This document shows, piece after piece, positions 11,381-21,383 of a stretch of DNA of 64,000 bases (positions are counted from its first letter, which is position 1; each line of letters opens with the position of its first letter). The notes under the pieces were generated by a model that was given only the letters and a program-made list of their open reading frames with translations, did no database searches and was not told where the DNA came from. The stretch comes from Gonocerus acuteangulatus (lineage: Eukaryota; Arthropoda; Insecta; Hemiptera; Coreidae). Both the position numbers and the translations under genes were made by a program. Location of the stretch: the NCBI GenBank assembly GCA_946811695.1, contig OX328131.1:13426255-13490254 (forward strand), written 5' to 3'.

Positions 11381-11705
11381 ATACGAAGACAAGGTATAGT
11401 TGGGATTCGGCTAGGAGAAAAAAGTCAGACTTTCTGTAAAAAATCTGTATTTGGACGTTTCGGCTGCACATTGGCAGCCTTCTCCAGCACTAGAGAATGC
11501 CTAGGGGGAGGGAGGAAGACCTTGACACATACATTCCACCATGGTTACCTAAGTTGTCCTCAAGGTCTTCCTCCCTCCCCCTAGGCATTCTTTAGTGCTG
11601 AAGAAGGCTGCCAATGTGCAGCCGAAACGTCCAAATACAGATTTTTTCCTGAAAGTCTGACGTTTTTCTCCTAGCCGAATCCCAACTATACCTTGTCTTC
11701 GTATA
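11381..11705. repeat. Long inverted repeat (arms about 145 bp, 34-bp spacer)
   Basis: Left arm 11381-11525 and right arm 11560-11705 are near-perfect reverse complements. They run from ACGAAGACAAGGTATAG inward to GGAAGACCTTGA. Each arm carries a CTGRAGA...GCAGCCGAAACGTCC block (left arm on -, right arm on +) resembling a hammerhead core. Such motifs in inverted or direct terminal repeats are known from Penelope-like elements. That link is an inference; no Penelope-type coding sequence was found here. Confidence 0.9.
11598..11631 (+). ncRNA. Hammerhead-like ribozyme core
   Basis: CTGAAGA (598-604) fits the conserved CUGANGA box. An extra A and the hairpin GGCTGC-CAATGT-GCAGCC (606-623) as helix II follow, then GAAA and AC|GTC, placing the expected GUC cleavage site at 11629-11631. 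Helix III would be only the self-complementary ACGU, as in minimal hammerheads that act as dimers. Helix I is weak (about 2 bp), and there is an extra purine before helix II, so activity is uncertain. The left-arm copy has CTGGAGA and is probably dead. Confidence 0.5.
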
Positions 11706-11844
11706 TATATGTTATTTTTTTTAAATATTTTTATATATCATTCCTTTAAAGTAAGAAAGTGTTATATTATTATTTTTTTTCCTTTACCCCTCCTTCCTTT
11801 TTTTTTTCCTATTTTATTTCTTTTTTTCTCCCTTTGATATATTA

Positions 11845-11992
11845 ATGATATATCAGCAGCTATATTTCTGCTGGGTTCCTAGCCACAACGTTATAAAAGG
11901 CAGCGATAAAGCGGATTTCGCAGCCAAACAAGCGATTAAAGAACGCATTCCTTACATGCACATCGTACAGTCGGAAGCTATGTATAAATATT
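11845..11992 (+). pseudogene. Non-LTR retrotransposon RNase H domain fragment
   Basis: One frame reads FCWVPSHNVIKGSDKADFAAK followed by QAIKERIPYM. W-[VI]-P-[SG]-H...GN/SxxAD is the C-terminal signature of the RNase H domain in Jockey/I-type non-LTR retrotransposons, including the His and the Asp of the active-site region. Only about 45 codons remain, and they grade into AT-rich sequence on both sides. It is a dead fragment, too short to assign to a clade. Confidence 0.8.
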
Positions 11993-12039
11993 TATATATA
12001 TTATTTTTTTTAAGGGTTTCCGGCAGTGGAGTTGTTTAA

Positions 12040-12328
12040 CACTAGATATACCAGACCTGATACTGGTATAAATGTCAATAACAAAAAAATATATCTGTTA
12101 CTAATATATATAAAGTAAGATTAAGTTCATCAAATGTATTCTCTACTTATAGCTACAACAGTCATAACATCATGTAGGAAAGCAAATGTTATAAGTAGTA
12201 GGTATTTCGAATTGAAATTGCACGACCAGTCAAAATGACTGCTCTGGTAAATCTAGTGTTCATGCCAGTAGGTAAAAAGAAATTTGTCTTCCTACAAAAA
12301 TTCTTTATTTTGCAGTACTCCTTTCAAC

Positions 12329-12382
<54 letters not shown>

Positions 12383-12481
12383 GTGGCTTGGTTCTAAAAG
12401 GGCCAATGTCAATTTTTCATATTTTGTGTTTTGTATGTACTTCTCTTAAAATGCATGCATAAAACCAAATATGCACGTTAT

Positions 12482-12544
<63 letters not shown>

Positions 12545-12595
12545 GTATGTATATAATACAAACAAATATAATATATATATATATTAAAACCAAGC

Positions 12596-12644
<49 letters not shown>

Positions 12645-12674
12645 AGAGAGAAGGTTATCCTAAGTTCTAATCTC
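12040..12674. repeat. Cluster of (AT)n microsatellites
   Basis: (AT)n tracts at about 12331-12380, 12486-12545 and 12614-12641, the last preceded by (AC)n at 12595-12612. The sequence between them is AT-rich and unclassified. Frames translating as YIYIYI are artefacts of these tracts. Confidence 0.9.
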
Positions 12675-12907
12675 CGGCACACACTTAAGATTTTAGCGTC
12701 GTCGTTTAATGGTTGAATTCGCGTTCCCAGACCTTGGCACACCCGGCCTTTATTTAATTTAAAGTATAACTGCATAGGGGAAACTTAAGACATTCGGACC
12801 ATACTACTGACCACACTATCTCCCTATTATGCCGTATGGTCAAGAATCAGATACATCTAGTGTATCTGTCCCTCTGGGCTCTCGGGGCCTTTTATGGGAC
12901 TGATTTT
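12675..12907 (+). mobile_element. SINE-I body, diverged, head lost
   Basis: Matches the SINE-I body: GGTTGAATTCGCG, CCGGCCTTTATTTAAT, GACCACACTATCTCCCTA, GCCGTATGGTCAAGAAT, and the end GGGACTGATTTT. The tRNA-like head is not recognisable. Confidence 0.8.
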
Positions 12908-12991
12908 GTATTTTTTCTTAACCTACTTTGAGAATCGAACGCACGACCCAAGACGACGAAGCGCAGGCGCCTCCAAAAAATAAATAAATAA

Positions 12992-12996
<5 letters not shown>

Positions 12997-13042
<46 letters not shown>
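12997..13042. repeat. (AT)n microsatellite
   Basis: TA repeat preceded by an (AAAT)n stretch at 12974-12996. Confidence 0.95.
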
Positions 13043-13044
<2 letters not shown>

Positions 13045-13419
13045 ATTAATGAGAATATTTAAATCACAATAATTCCCGAATTTTCGGAGCTAAATCAAGA
13101 AATTAATGAAAAGACAGTTCCCGCGCTAACACAGGGTGTCTACTGCACGAAAAAGTCACGAAAATGTCACGAAATGAAAAATAGGGCACGAAAATCACGA
13201 ATTTGGAAACCATGTCACGAAATTTTTCTATTCCAAGATTTCCTATCAAAGAGATAAATTCAGCGAAGTTTCTGTAATTAATCTTTTTCCACTAAAACTG
13301 TGTACAATCCGTGGATTGAAAACTCGCAGGTATTAGCAAGGGCTCATGCGATGATACCTGCCTTAAAGTTATGTATAGAAAATACTATTGATGATCCTCC
13401 AGTTAGTAGGTATTCCAAA

Positions 13420-13553
13420 GTTTTGCTGAACCATGTTCCGGTGGACGGATTCTGCTGGTTAACGAACTTGATCTATCAAATTAGACGAACTATTATTGTA
13501 CGAAATTTCATCAAAATCAGACCATTTTTGAGCCGGTGGGAGAGCGAACAGAG

Positions 13554-13611
<58 letters not shown>

Positions 13612-13690
13612 ACATACATAAACACACAAATTTCAACAATCGTCATATTCGTGATCTATGGGATCTGAAACGTGAAATTTTCTTGTCACC
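13420..13690 (+). mobile_element. HINE-like family H2, 3' portion
   Basis: Matches 24125-24400: GTGGACGGATTCTGCTGG, TTAACGAACTTGA, ATCATCAAAATC-type block, GAGCGAACAGA, an (AT)n core at 13559-13607, then AAATTTCAACAATCG and ATGGGATCTGAAACGTGAAA. The terminal hairpin is missing; a HelA fragment follows directly. Confidence 0.8.
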
Positions 13691-13891
13691 AATGTCGGTC
13701 CGGAGCGCCCCAGCATCAACAAACATTATACTTTGATTACTTATCAATTAATGAATAACAAATAGTATGACGGGAACCGTGCTATAATAAACTGCAAAAA
13801 ATTATATAGTAGCATTAATTTTGCTGATACATTATTTAACGCAATAAAATAACTACTTATCTACCGTGACGAAGCACGGGTATTCAGCCAG
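13691..13891 (+). mobile_element. HelA 3' end fragment (Helitron)
   Basis: Shares GGTCCGGAGCGCCCCAG with 31262 and ATAGTATGACGGGAACCG with three other copies. It ends in the hairpin CCGTG-ACGAAG-CACGG followed by GTATTCAG and CCAG, a one-base mutation of the Helitron CTAG terminus. Confidence 0.85.
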
Positions 13892-14107
13892 TAGTAAATA
13901 CTTGTTTTATTCACTTCAATTTTTGTGTTTATTTGTTTTTTGAGACTCCACGAGTACTTACTCCTCCTACTTGCTTACTCCTCTTTGCCGCCTCTTCCTC
14001 CATGATGCTCGCTGGCTGCTGGGTGTTTACTCAGACATCATATAATAAATATGCCCAACAGCATAAAATGTGCCCATGGTTCCAGTAGCAATCTGAATTA
14101 CGGAGTC

Positions 14108-14443
14108 CCAAATGTTTAACGATATCCAGGCTTTAAAGTGCATAGAGTTAGCAGGGGGATGTAAGGCACATCTATGGAGGAAACCTCCATGGTGAGTCAC
14201 TCAAGTCCTTGTTATGACGTTACTGGGGTATGGTGAGGTGAGACAGTTTACACCAAACAAACGATTTAAAACTTCGAAATTGTTTCGTTTTAGCACTTTC
14301 CTCCGAAGGAAAGTAGCTATTGAGGTTGGACTCATGACGGAATTTTTGAAAAATTTCTTCAAATCTTTATCGATCCTACCTAGTAGACACCGAAAATGAC
14401 CCCCGTTAAAATTTATATATATCTATATATATATATATATATA

Positions 14444-14515
<72 letters not shown>

Positions 14516-14978
14516 TGTTAACACGATAGCGGCCAGAGTTTTGGTTTTTTCGTCACGAAACTTGGTATATAGCATTCAATTAGCAAACGATTGAACGAGT
14601 TCGTTAACCACCAAAATCGGTCCACCGGAAGGGGGGGTTTAGACCGAACCCAAAACACTAATTTGACCATTTCAGCCGTAATATTTGTATATTTCAACGA
14701 CACTTGGTATTCGTAGTGGTAATATAGAGAGAAAAGTGAGATATAAAAATGAACTAAATCGGTTCATAAGGAGGGGGGGGGGGTTTACTCCGGACCGACA
14801 ATACCAATTCGCCACTACCAGCCGTGATTTTAGGTATATTTCGACGAAACTCGGTATACGTAGTGGTAATCTACAGGTAAATATGTGATGTAAAAATAAA
14901 CTAAATAGGTTCATTAGGAGGGGGGGTTTACTCCGGACCCAAATTCCTAATATACTCATACTGGTCGTAATTTCTGCT
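14108..14978. repeat. Near-identical duplicate of 28192-29062
   Basis: Sequence starting CCAAATGTTTAACGATATCC is repeated at 28192 with no differences that I see, apart from lengths of the (AT)n core and one G run. The duplication includes about 180 bp outside the H1 element, so it is not a transposition copy. See the matching entry. Confidence 0.95.
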
Positions 14979-15417
14979 GTATTCTAACGAAACGCGGTAT
15001 ACGTCGTGGGTAACTCATGAGAAAGAAGTGTTATAAAAATGAGCTGAATCGGTCAATCGGAAAGGGGGGTTTACTTTGTAATATATTTCAATAGAAAAGC
15101 CCGCCAGACGTAGGGCCACAAAGGCGCCGCAAGGAGCGCTAGAGGGACTGTATCCTGTTCCTGCGTTAGATCAAAATACGATAATATAAGGTTTTTTGTA
15201 TTTATTACGTAGTGTAATAGGTAACATGTGTAAACATAACTCTGGAAGCAAATTAATAATTGATCAGTTACTCATTACAAATTTAAAAGAGAAGTATTCA
15301 TGTTTTTATTTTATTTATGTAGGATATTTTAAGCAAATTGTTCTGGAAAGCAGTCTACACTACCCAAATTCTGAGGAAAGTGCTTAGTTATGCAGCTCCT
15401 GCTTGACGGACTTTTTT
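14289..15417 (-). mobile_element. HINE-like family H1, nearly complete
   Basis: Reading the minus strand from 15417: AAAAAAGTCCGTCAAGCAGG, then AAGCACTTTCCTCAG (subterminal inverted motif), several diverged modules of about 190 bp each containing GGAGTAAACCCCC and TCGTTGAAATA-type blocks, and an (AT)n core at 14409-14511. It ends in the hairpin ACTTTCCT-TCGG-AGGAAAGT followed by GCTAAAA. Asymmetric subterminal inverted repeats, a 3' hairpin, a central simple repeat and T-run insertion resemble Helentron-associated HINEs such as DINE-1. No coding sequence. Confidence 0.75.
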
Positions 15418-15696
15418 CAACTGGCGTTTGTCTCTGTTTACCTATTGTTTTTATTGGTTATTGTTTTTTTAATTGCATGTAATAGTAAAATTAGTAGTTT
15501 AATAAAATAAGGTAAAAAAATGAGAAAGAAATTGGTAATAGTGTCTTTAGTGTGGCGAACGATGAGAAGGTTCCTATCAGTTTCCTCTTGTGGCGCCCTA
15601 AATCTTCCTTCTCTTAGAGATGTAATTTTATATTTTTCACGAAAGATCAAAATGCTTCTACTCCTTTGCTGATGACACTATGGATATGAACGGAGC

Positions 15697-16013
15697 TTAA
15701 CATTTAGATGTAGATCAAGATGCTTTATTTTTGAAATTCTTGAAAAGAATGCTTTCACCCTTTTATGGGAATGGAGAAGTTTAAAGAGGATTAGTAGAGA
15801 ATGCCTAGCAGAAAATTTACATGAACATTATTTGATAGCTGAAGGTTGTGTATATTCCTCTGTGATGGCTGCTGGTGACAGAAGTAAATAACTAAAGGAA
15901 TGATTTCTTCAGATGTCAAAGCATCAAAAAGGAGGAGCATCTTAAATATTTAAAGATATCTGATGATGCAGACAAACGTTTTAAGCAATTAACTCAAACC
16001 ATTAAAGTGCTAG
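15697..16013 (+). pseudogene. Unrecognised coding remnant
   Basis: An open stretch (about 15700-15888) reads CRSRCFIFEILEKNAFTLLW through RISRECLAENLHEHYLIAEG and ends MAAGDRSK. After a frame break, 15908-16013 reads KKEEHLKYLKISDDADKRFK followed by QLTQTIKVLEE, cut by the 5' end of an H2 element. Residue use looks coding, but I recognise no domain. A just-upstream FADDT-like stretch (15661-15680) could be a reverse transcriptase trace or chance. It lies between the hAT-like ends, so a transposase origin is possible. Confidence 0.35.
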
Positions 16014-16310
16014 AAGAGAAAAAAGTCCGACTCGCAGGAACTGCGTCATCTTAGCGCGGTTCCGTTCTTATTCCTATTGTCATTCGGCATTTGGAAAGCT
16101 TAGAATAGAAATAAACATTTTTTTTTTTTTTTTCTAAATTTCGTGAAAATTGTGAACACCCACTCGAACATCTGGAAAAAAAGCGATATTAAGGCGTCAG
16201 GGCACAGGAAGACGACTGTAGCCAAGTTACACAGAAGCAGAAATTACACAGCACAACAGAAAGTTTAATATTATCAAATTTTAGACCCGTCATTTTACAA
16301 ATGGTGGACC
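16014..16310 (+). mobile_element. HINE-like family H2, 5' end
   Basis: Begins AAAAAAGTCCGACTCGCAGG, then AACTGCGTCATCTTAGCG and CGGTTCCGTTCTTATTCC. It continues with an AATAAACATT(T)n block and GATATTAAGGCGTCAGGG, shared with 21384. It truncates a coding remnant at its left border. Confidence 0.85.
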
Positions 16311-16519
16311 CCCCCCCATAATGCTTATTATAGAGAATACACCTAAAGTAAATTTTGGAATCACCTTTTTGCAGAAATCGTTAATGTTATCAAGGAAAGA
16401 GTAGACCAATTTCGTAGATAATTGCAGGATCTAAATATTTGTGTCATAAAACTAACCGCTTCGCTGAAAAACCTGAATAAACGTTTTTTGTGAACTTTGG
16501 CCTTGAATAAAATTGTTTG

Positions 16520-17060
16520 CACTCATGGAATCTTTTTATAGGTTTAACCGAACATTTTTAAAGCGACATCTTTAACCAATTCCGAGAAAATTGGAAAAAT
16601 AGATGTTGAATAAAGTTTTTGGTTTGGGTACTTAGAATCATGGGATTCAGTTAAAATATTTTCAGCGTGTTTGAAATTTATCCAAGCAAAGATTTTTAAA
16701 TTTTGGTTAGGGACGTTTTTAGTTAAGGAAGGATTCAAAACATTTTTTTTATTAACAGACATGAAACGTTTTTGGAACTTCGTATATTTTCCGTAAGTGG
16801 AAAGTAACTATTCGAAAGCTTACTAAATTATCTACAAAAAAGGTTCTAAAGGAATTTTCGTTGGGACGGTCTCATTTGGAGAAATAAGTCCTTAAAACTT
16901 TGAAGTAGCTGGTTTCGTTTATTTGAAAGGTTCTTTTTGTCTGTTTTCATTTTTTGTTATGTTTGTAATTGCTTATAGTAGGAAAATGTATTTGTCAACA
17001 TTACGGGACAAGTAAAATTACAAAAAGAAGTTTTTGTTGTTATAAATAAAGCTTTCCTAG
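16520..17060 (-). mobile_element. HINE-like family H2, internal part
   Basis: Inverse of H2 internal sequence seen at 23240-24060: GTACTTAGAATCATGGGATT, TTGGTTAGGGACG, TTATTAACAGACATGAAACG, AAAAAAGGTTCTAAAGG, GCTTATAGTAGGAAAATG. Small open frames here are fortuitous. Confidence 0.8.
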
Positions 17061-17597
17061 TGGGATTCGAAGATGCCGTGTGAATACTTTTATCTCTGAT
17101 TACCTCAGTTCTTAATTGGTTGTTTCTTTTTTTTTTTTTTTTTTGTCTTTGTTTGTCTGAGTTTTTAATTGGTAGATATTATTTTGAAGACATGTTTAGC
17201 CCGCACAACTCAACGGGATAAATCATGACAATATTTTTATTTTCAAAACTATTATTGGCACAAAGCAGCAAACGAATGAAATGAATACAATTTTCGTAAA
17301 TAAATACTTTTTTTTTATTTTTGTAATATTCCCAAAATTTGAATTTAGGGGTTTCTCAATGGGCTAAAAACGAATCTGACATCCGTTTTCAAGTCAAAAT
17401 TTTTTTTATAATGGATCACTTTTTAAATGTAGGATTAGGTATGTTATTTTGGCAGAATAATGACTTCTATAAAGTCGAGTATGTAAAACAATTTTTTATT
17501 TTGATGAAAGATTCGTTTTCAGCACATTGAACAACCCCTAAATTAAAATTTTGTTAAAGATTCAACAATCTGGCCATATTTCAAAGAATATTTACCC
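17061..17597. other. Unclassified AT-rich sequence
   Basis: T-rich low complexity at 17126-17144 and 17310-17320. No gene recognised. Confidence 0.5.
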
Positions 17598-18241
17598 GAT
17601 TCACTCGGAACTTGGAGGGTCGATAAAGGCTCTAATGAGACATTTGCTTCCAATCGGGGTGTTTCTACGAGTTCTGGGATTCACTCGGAACTTGGAGGGT
17701 CGATAAAGGCTCTAATGAGACATTTCCTTCCAATCGGGGTGTTGCTACGAGTTCTGAGATTCACTCGGAACTTGGAGGGTCGATAAAGGCTCTAATGAGA
17801 CATTTCCTTCCAATCGGGGTGTTTCTACGAGTTCTGGGATTCACTCGGAACTTGGAGGGTCGATAAAGGCTCTAATGAGACATTTCCTTCCAATCGGGGT
17901 GTTGCTACGAGTTCTGAGATTCACTCGGAACTTGGAGGGTCGATAAAGGCTCTAATGAGACATTTCCTTCCAATCGGGGTGTTTCTACGAGTTCTGGGAT
18001 TCACTTGGAACTTGGAGGGTCGATAAAGGCTCTAATGAGACATTTCCTTCCAATCGGGGTGTTTCTACGAGTTCTGGGATTCACTCGGAACTTGGAGGGT
18101 CGATAAAGGCTCTAATGAGACATTTCCTTCCAATCGGGGTGTTTCTACGAGTTCTGGGATTCACTCGGAACTTGGAGGGTCGATAAAGGCTCTAATGAGA
18201 CATTTCCTTCCAATCGGGGTGTTTCTACGATTTCTGGGATT
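17598..18241. repeat. Tandem array, 80-bp unit, 8 copies
   Basis: GATTCACTCGGAACTTGG recurs every 80 bases from 17598 (17678, 17758, 17838 and so on; one copy has ACTTGG). Units 1-4 alternate between GTTTCTACGAGTTCTGGG and GTTGCTACGAGTTCTGAG, a 160-bp higher-order pattern. Later units are homogenised to the first type. Confidence 0.97.
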
Positions 18242-18589
18242 GACGTTATATGCAAAAACGTTTTATTTTATTTTTATTTTGAGAACCGTTTTTTAGAAGT
18301 ATCTTTAGAGATAATACAACAGTGATGTATATAGTTAGAAAAAGGAGTCGTTCTTCTTTGGAAAGATTTCAATGGCGTAAAAATCGGATAATCTCAAGGG
18401 GAGACATTGAATTTCAAAACGTCACATTACTTTTTCCCTTACAAATTTTTAGTCTCTTCTAGACTGACAAAAAATCATTATTTTTTGTTTTAAATGATAT
18501 TCACCAGATTACGGTTTCTTTGGGTACTGATTTTAAATCTGCTATTATTTTTGGTGTAAAAAAAATGTATAATACTAGTTTACTAGAAA
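18242..18589. other. Unclassified AT-rich sequence
   Basis: Nothing recognised between the 80-bp array and repeat D1. Confidence 0.5.
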
Positions 18590-18886
18590 ACGTAAGCATA
18601 TTTTTGAATTTATTTGACGATACATAAATTATTGTTTAACGATTATATTTTTCCTTTAATCTACTCCGTAAAACAAATGAATTGGTGAAATAACCATGTC
18701 GATATCATTTTCTAAACTCGACATAAAAAATAAAGGACTTTCAACCTATTTTATTTTATTTCTCGGCTTCTAATGTGCATTGGACGGAACGCTTGGATAC
18801 GTGTCGACTAATTTTCGATGTAGAGTCACCAGAAAAAAAATGGTCCAAATCGGTGACCCCATCGCTGTATACTCCCCTTGTAAGTA
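18590..18886. repeat. Dispersed repeat D1, copy 2
   Basis: Collinear with 3301-3640, ending GGTGACCCCATCGCTGTATA and CTCCCCTT. The two copies are diverged but preserve block order. Confidence 0.7.
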
Positions 18887-19089
18887 AACATTACACTTTT
18901 ACTGCATCGTAGGAGCAACTGATTTACAATATACTGATACCCTTTGCCAGTACACCCGTGTGTTACAGTTGCAAGCAACTGGTTTGCAACGGGAGTTGCA
19001 CAACACTCGCACTGTGTGCGCTGGACCTTAATTGACTTAATTATGTACATTGACAATAAATATTTAGTTAGTAATTTATTTAGAAATTT

Positions 19090-19215
19090 GGAGGCCCGGT
19101 GGCCGTGAGCGTTAAGGCGTGAACACTTAACACTCCGTGCCAAAGAGTCGTGGGTTCGATTCCCACTAGGGGTGGTGGCCTTTCTTTAGAAAAAAGAATG
19201 CTACCATTGTTTAAT
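19090..19215 (+). mobile_element. SINE-L copy, tRNA-Leu/Ser-like head
   Basis: GGAGGCCCGGTGGCCGTGAGC (A-box region), a long variable-arm-like segment, and CGTGGGTTCGATTCCCAC (B box), followed by the shared body GGTGGCCTTTCTTTAGAAAA. The long variable arm suggests a class II tRNA ancestor. Body shared with 38166. Confidence 0.85.
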
Positions 19216-20208
19216 ATTTTTGAATACCTAGTCATTCTAGAGTCTTCGTGTCTTCACTATTAAAATTAATGTAACCAACCTCTTTAACAGTTCATCCCTG
19301 CCATGTCAAACTAACGAATATGCAAATCGGACCAAATAGGACCGAACATATTTTATCCATTGACGAAATAATATATTCAAAAATGGTGTTATTCGATACT
19401 TTTTAAGGCAATAAAGGCTAATCTATAAAGGGGTTAGAGTTGCGACATTTTGCGACAAGCCGTATCGCCCGCAATCCAAGAGCAAAGTCCCGAATCTAAA
19501 AACGAGATTTTGCATATTCGATAGTTTGACATGGATATGATGTACATTTTATACAGTTTTATTAATTGTTTTAAATGTATGTAAAATTGTGAGTTTATAG
19601 ATATCACGGTAATCCGTTTAAGTTGAAAATAATTTTAAGCTAAAACTTAGGGCTTTCTCTTTTTAAGTGAAATTATTTTCTTTTTAATGGGCACGAAATT
19701 TACAGTTCAAGTAATGAAAATGTCACGAAAAAGTCACGAAATTGGCTTTCATGAAAGTAGTAGACACCCTGTAACAAGTCATGTTTTTCTTAATACTTCT
19801 GTTCTATTTTTACAGATAAATCTTTCTTCTTTCTGCTTTTCTACTCATTAAAAGCTAATTCCCTTCTTTCTTGTATCTCTTTTATCCTTCTTCTAAAATA
19901 AATCATCGGGGAAAAATATCCTCAGGAAATTAGGAAAGTACAACTGCTTGTAGTTGTTAAAATCTTACTTATTTTCTCTCTTTTCTTGAGAACTTTCTCT
20001 AACGAATCTGTAACGAACTTTCTGTAACGAATCTGTAGGGAACAGATGTTCACGTAAAATAAAATTCAAAATATATAAATATATATTTAACTATTTATAA
20101 TGAAATATTTAATAAAACTTTGATAATATTTAGTAAGCAATTGCCTAAAACACTCTAAAATATTGAAAAGAAAAGCATAAATAATAAGTAGAAACTCTAT
20201 TATTATAA
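19216..20208. other. Unclassified, contains the right hAT-like end
   Basis: Contains the inward TCACGAAA repeats and AGTAGACACCCTG terminus (19759-19771). Otherwise AT-rich with no gene recognised. Confidence 0.5.
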
Positions 20209-20464
20209 GGGCGAGGTTAGCTCAGTGGTAGAGCGCTGGACTAATAAGCTGGAGGCCTGAATTCAAATCCCGAGCAAGCACTAAAGATTTTTTCTTCTAG
20301 TGTCTTCGCTCATGGGTTGAATTCGGCCTCCCTGACCGTCCCCAGGCCAACCCAGCCTTTAATTAATTAATTAATTAATAATGAGTACCTAGGTTGGTGC
20401 TAATGACTCTAGCAGCCGAAGCAGTCAAGGGGAAAATCAGGCGGCCGGAGCATAGTACTGACTA
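20209..20464 (+). mobile_element. SINE-I copy with best-preserved tRNA head
   Basis: GGGCGAGGTTAGCTCAGTGG (A box), GGACTAATAAGC (anticodon-loop region TAATAA, as in tRNA-Ile AAU), and a degenerate B box GAATTCAAATCCC. The body carries CCCAGCCTTTAAT, (ATTA)n and AATCAGGCGGCCGGAGC, and is truncated soon after the CATAGTACTGAC block. Confidence 0.9.
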
Positions 20465-20572
20465 TGATGATTTATGAAGTACTGGATGCATCTTGATTTA
20501 TGAAGTGCAATAAAACCTACCTGAAGCCTACCTAGTAGCTCGACCCGGGCAAATGTCTGACCCTACACAGAG

Positions 20573-21383
20573 TCTAAACATTCTCTTTCTGCAGGAACTG
20601 CGTCATTTTAAGACGTATCCATTCTCATCCATATTGTCATTCCGAAAGCTTAAAATAGAACACATCTTTTTTTTTTATTATTATTATTTCATGAAAACTG
20701 TTAACACCCACAGGTTAGAAGCGGAAATTCCTCAATCTAAAGCAAGACTCTCAAAGTCAATTCAAAATACAAACACGCTTCTCAATTACTTGTCATGTTT
20801 TATTGAAAAAAAAAATGCAATCAAAATAACAGCAAGATATTAAAAACTAAGGCTAACCGAGAAAAAAAAAAATTAAGAACAAAGGTAAACAGAGATAAAA
20901 AAAAATCTCTTTCTCTTGGTAAGCTATATTTCTAACAATGAATTGTTTTTCTTATTTTACTTAATCTGTTTTATTGTCAAATACATTATCCAACTATAAG
21001 CAATTAAAAAAAAAACAAAACAAGGAATAAAAACAGGCAAAAAGAACCGTTCGAATAAACGAAATCAATTACTTCAAAGTTTAAGCACTTATTTATCATA
21101 TTGACATCGCTTATTCAAAACTTTCTTTAGAACCTTTTTTGTAGACCATTTAGTAAGCTTTGGAATGGTAACCTTTCGCTTCCCAAGATTGTCAACGGTT
21201 TTCGAGATACTAACGAAAGTATAAAAGGTTACCAAAACTTTTCTTGTCTGTTAATAAAATATTTTATTCTAACCCTTCCTTTACTCCAAACGTAACCAAA
21301 ATTTCAACATATTAGTGTTGATAAAATTCGAACATGCAGAAAATGTTTCAACTGAATCCCATAATTCTAAGTACCAAAATCAA
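20573..21383 (+). mobile_element. HINE-like family H2, 5' and internal part
   Basis: The left end TGCAGGAACTGCGTCATTTT matches the H2 5' end. Internal blocks AGAACCGTTCGAATAAACG, TTAGAACCTTTTTTGTAGA and CTGTTAATAAAATATTTTA are collinear with 23240-23900. Interrupted at 21384 by the 5' end of a second H2 copy. Confidence 0.8.

Larger units (their letters stand above)
13132..19771. mobile_element. Pair of hAT-like terminal inverted repeats 6.6 kb apart
   Basis: The left end CAGGGTGTCTACT and right end AGTAGACACCCTG are exact inverses, each followed inward by TCACGAAA-type repeats. TAACA flanks both sides (13127-13131 and 19772-19776). The CAGGGTGTCTAC terminus is typical of hAT elements, but a full 8-bp duplication is not seen. 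The interior is mostly other repeats. No transposase was recognised, although coding remnants lie at 13300-13410 and 15697-16013. This could be one old, much-invaded element or ends of two copies. Confidence 0.5.

Noticed and set aside
11381..11705. Rho-independent terminator or miRNA hairpin
   Set aside because: Arms of 145 bp with a hammerhead-like core fit a transposon terminal structure better. No bacterial context.
12235..12775. Frames translating as long YIYIYI or ICVCVC stretches here and at every (AT)n tract
   Set aside because: They are translations of dinucleotide repeats and occur in several frames and strands.
14214..14399. 61-codon frame, identical at 28298-28483
   Set aside because: Identity comes from the segmental duplication, and the frame spans an H1 3' hairpin.
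15661..15680. FADDT as a reverse transcriptase catalytic box
   Set aside because: Only five residues match, with no other RT motif in frame.
20209..20285. Functional tRNA-Ile gene
   Set aside because: The B box is degenerate and acceptor pairing is lost, and the same head occurs at the front of several SINE copies.
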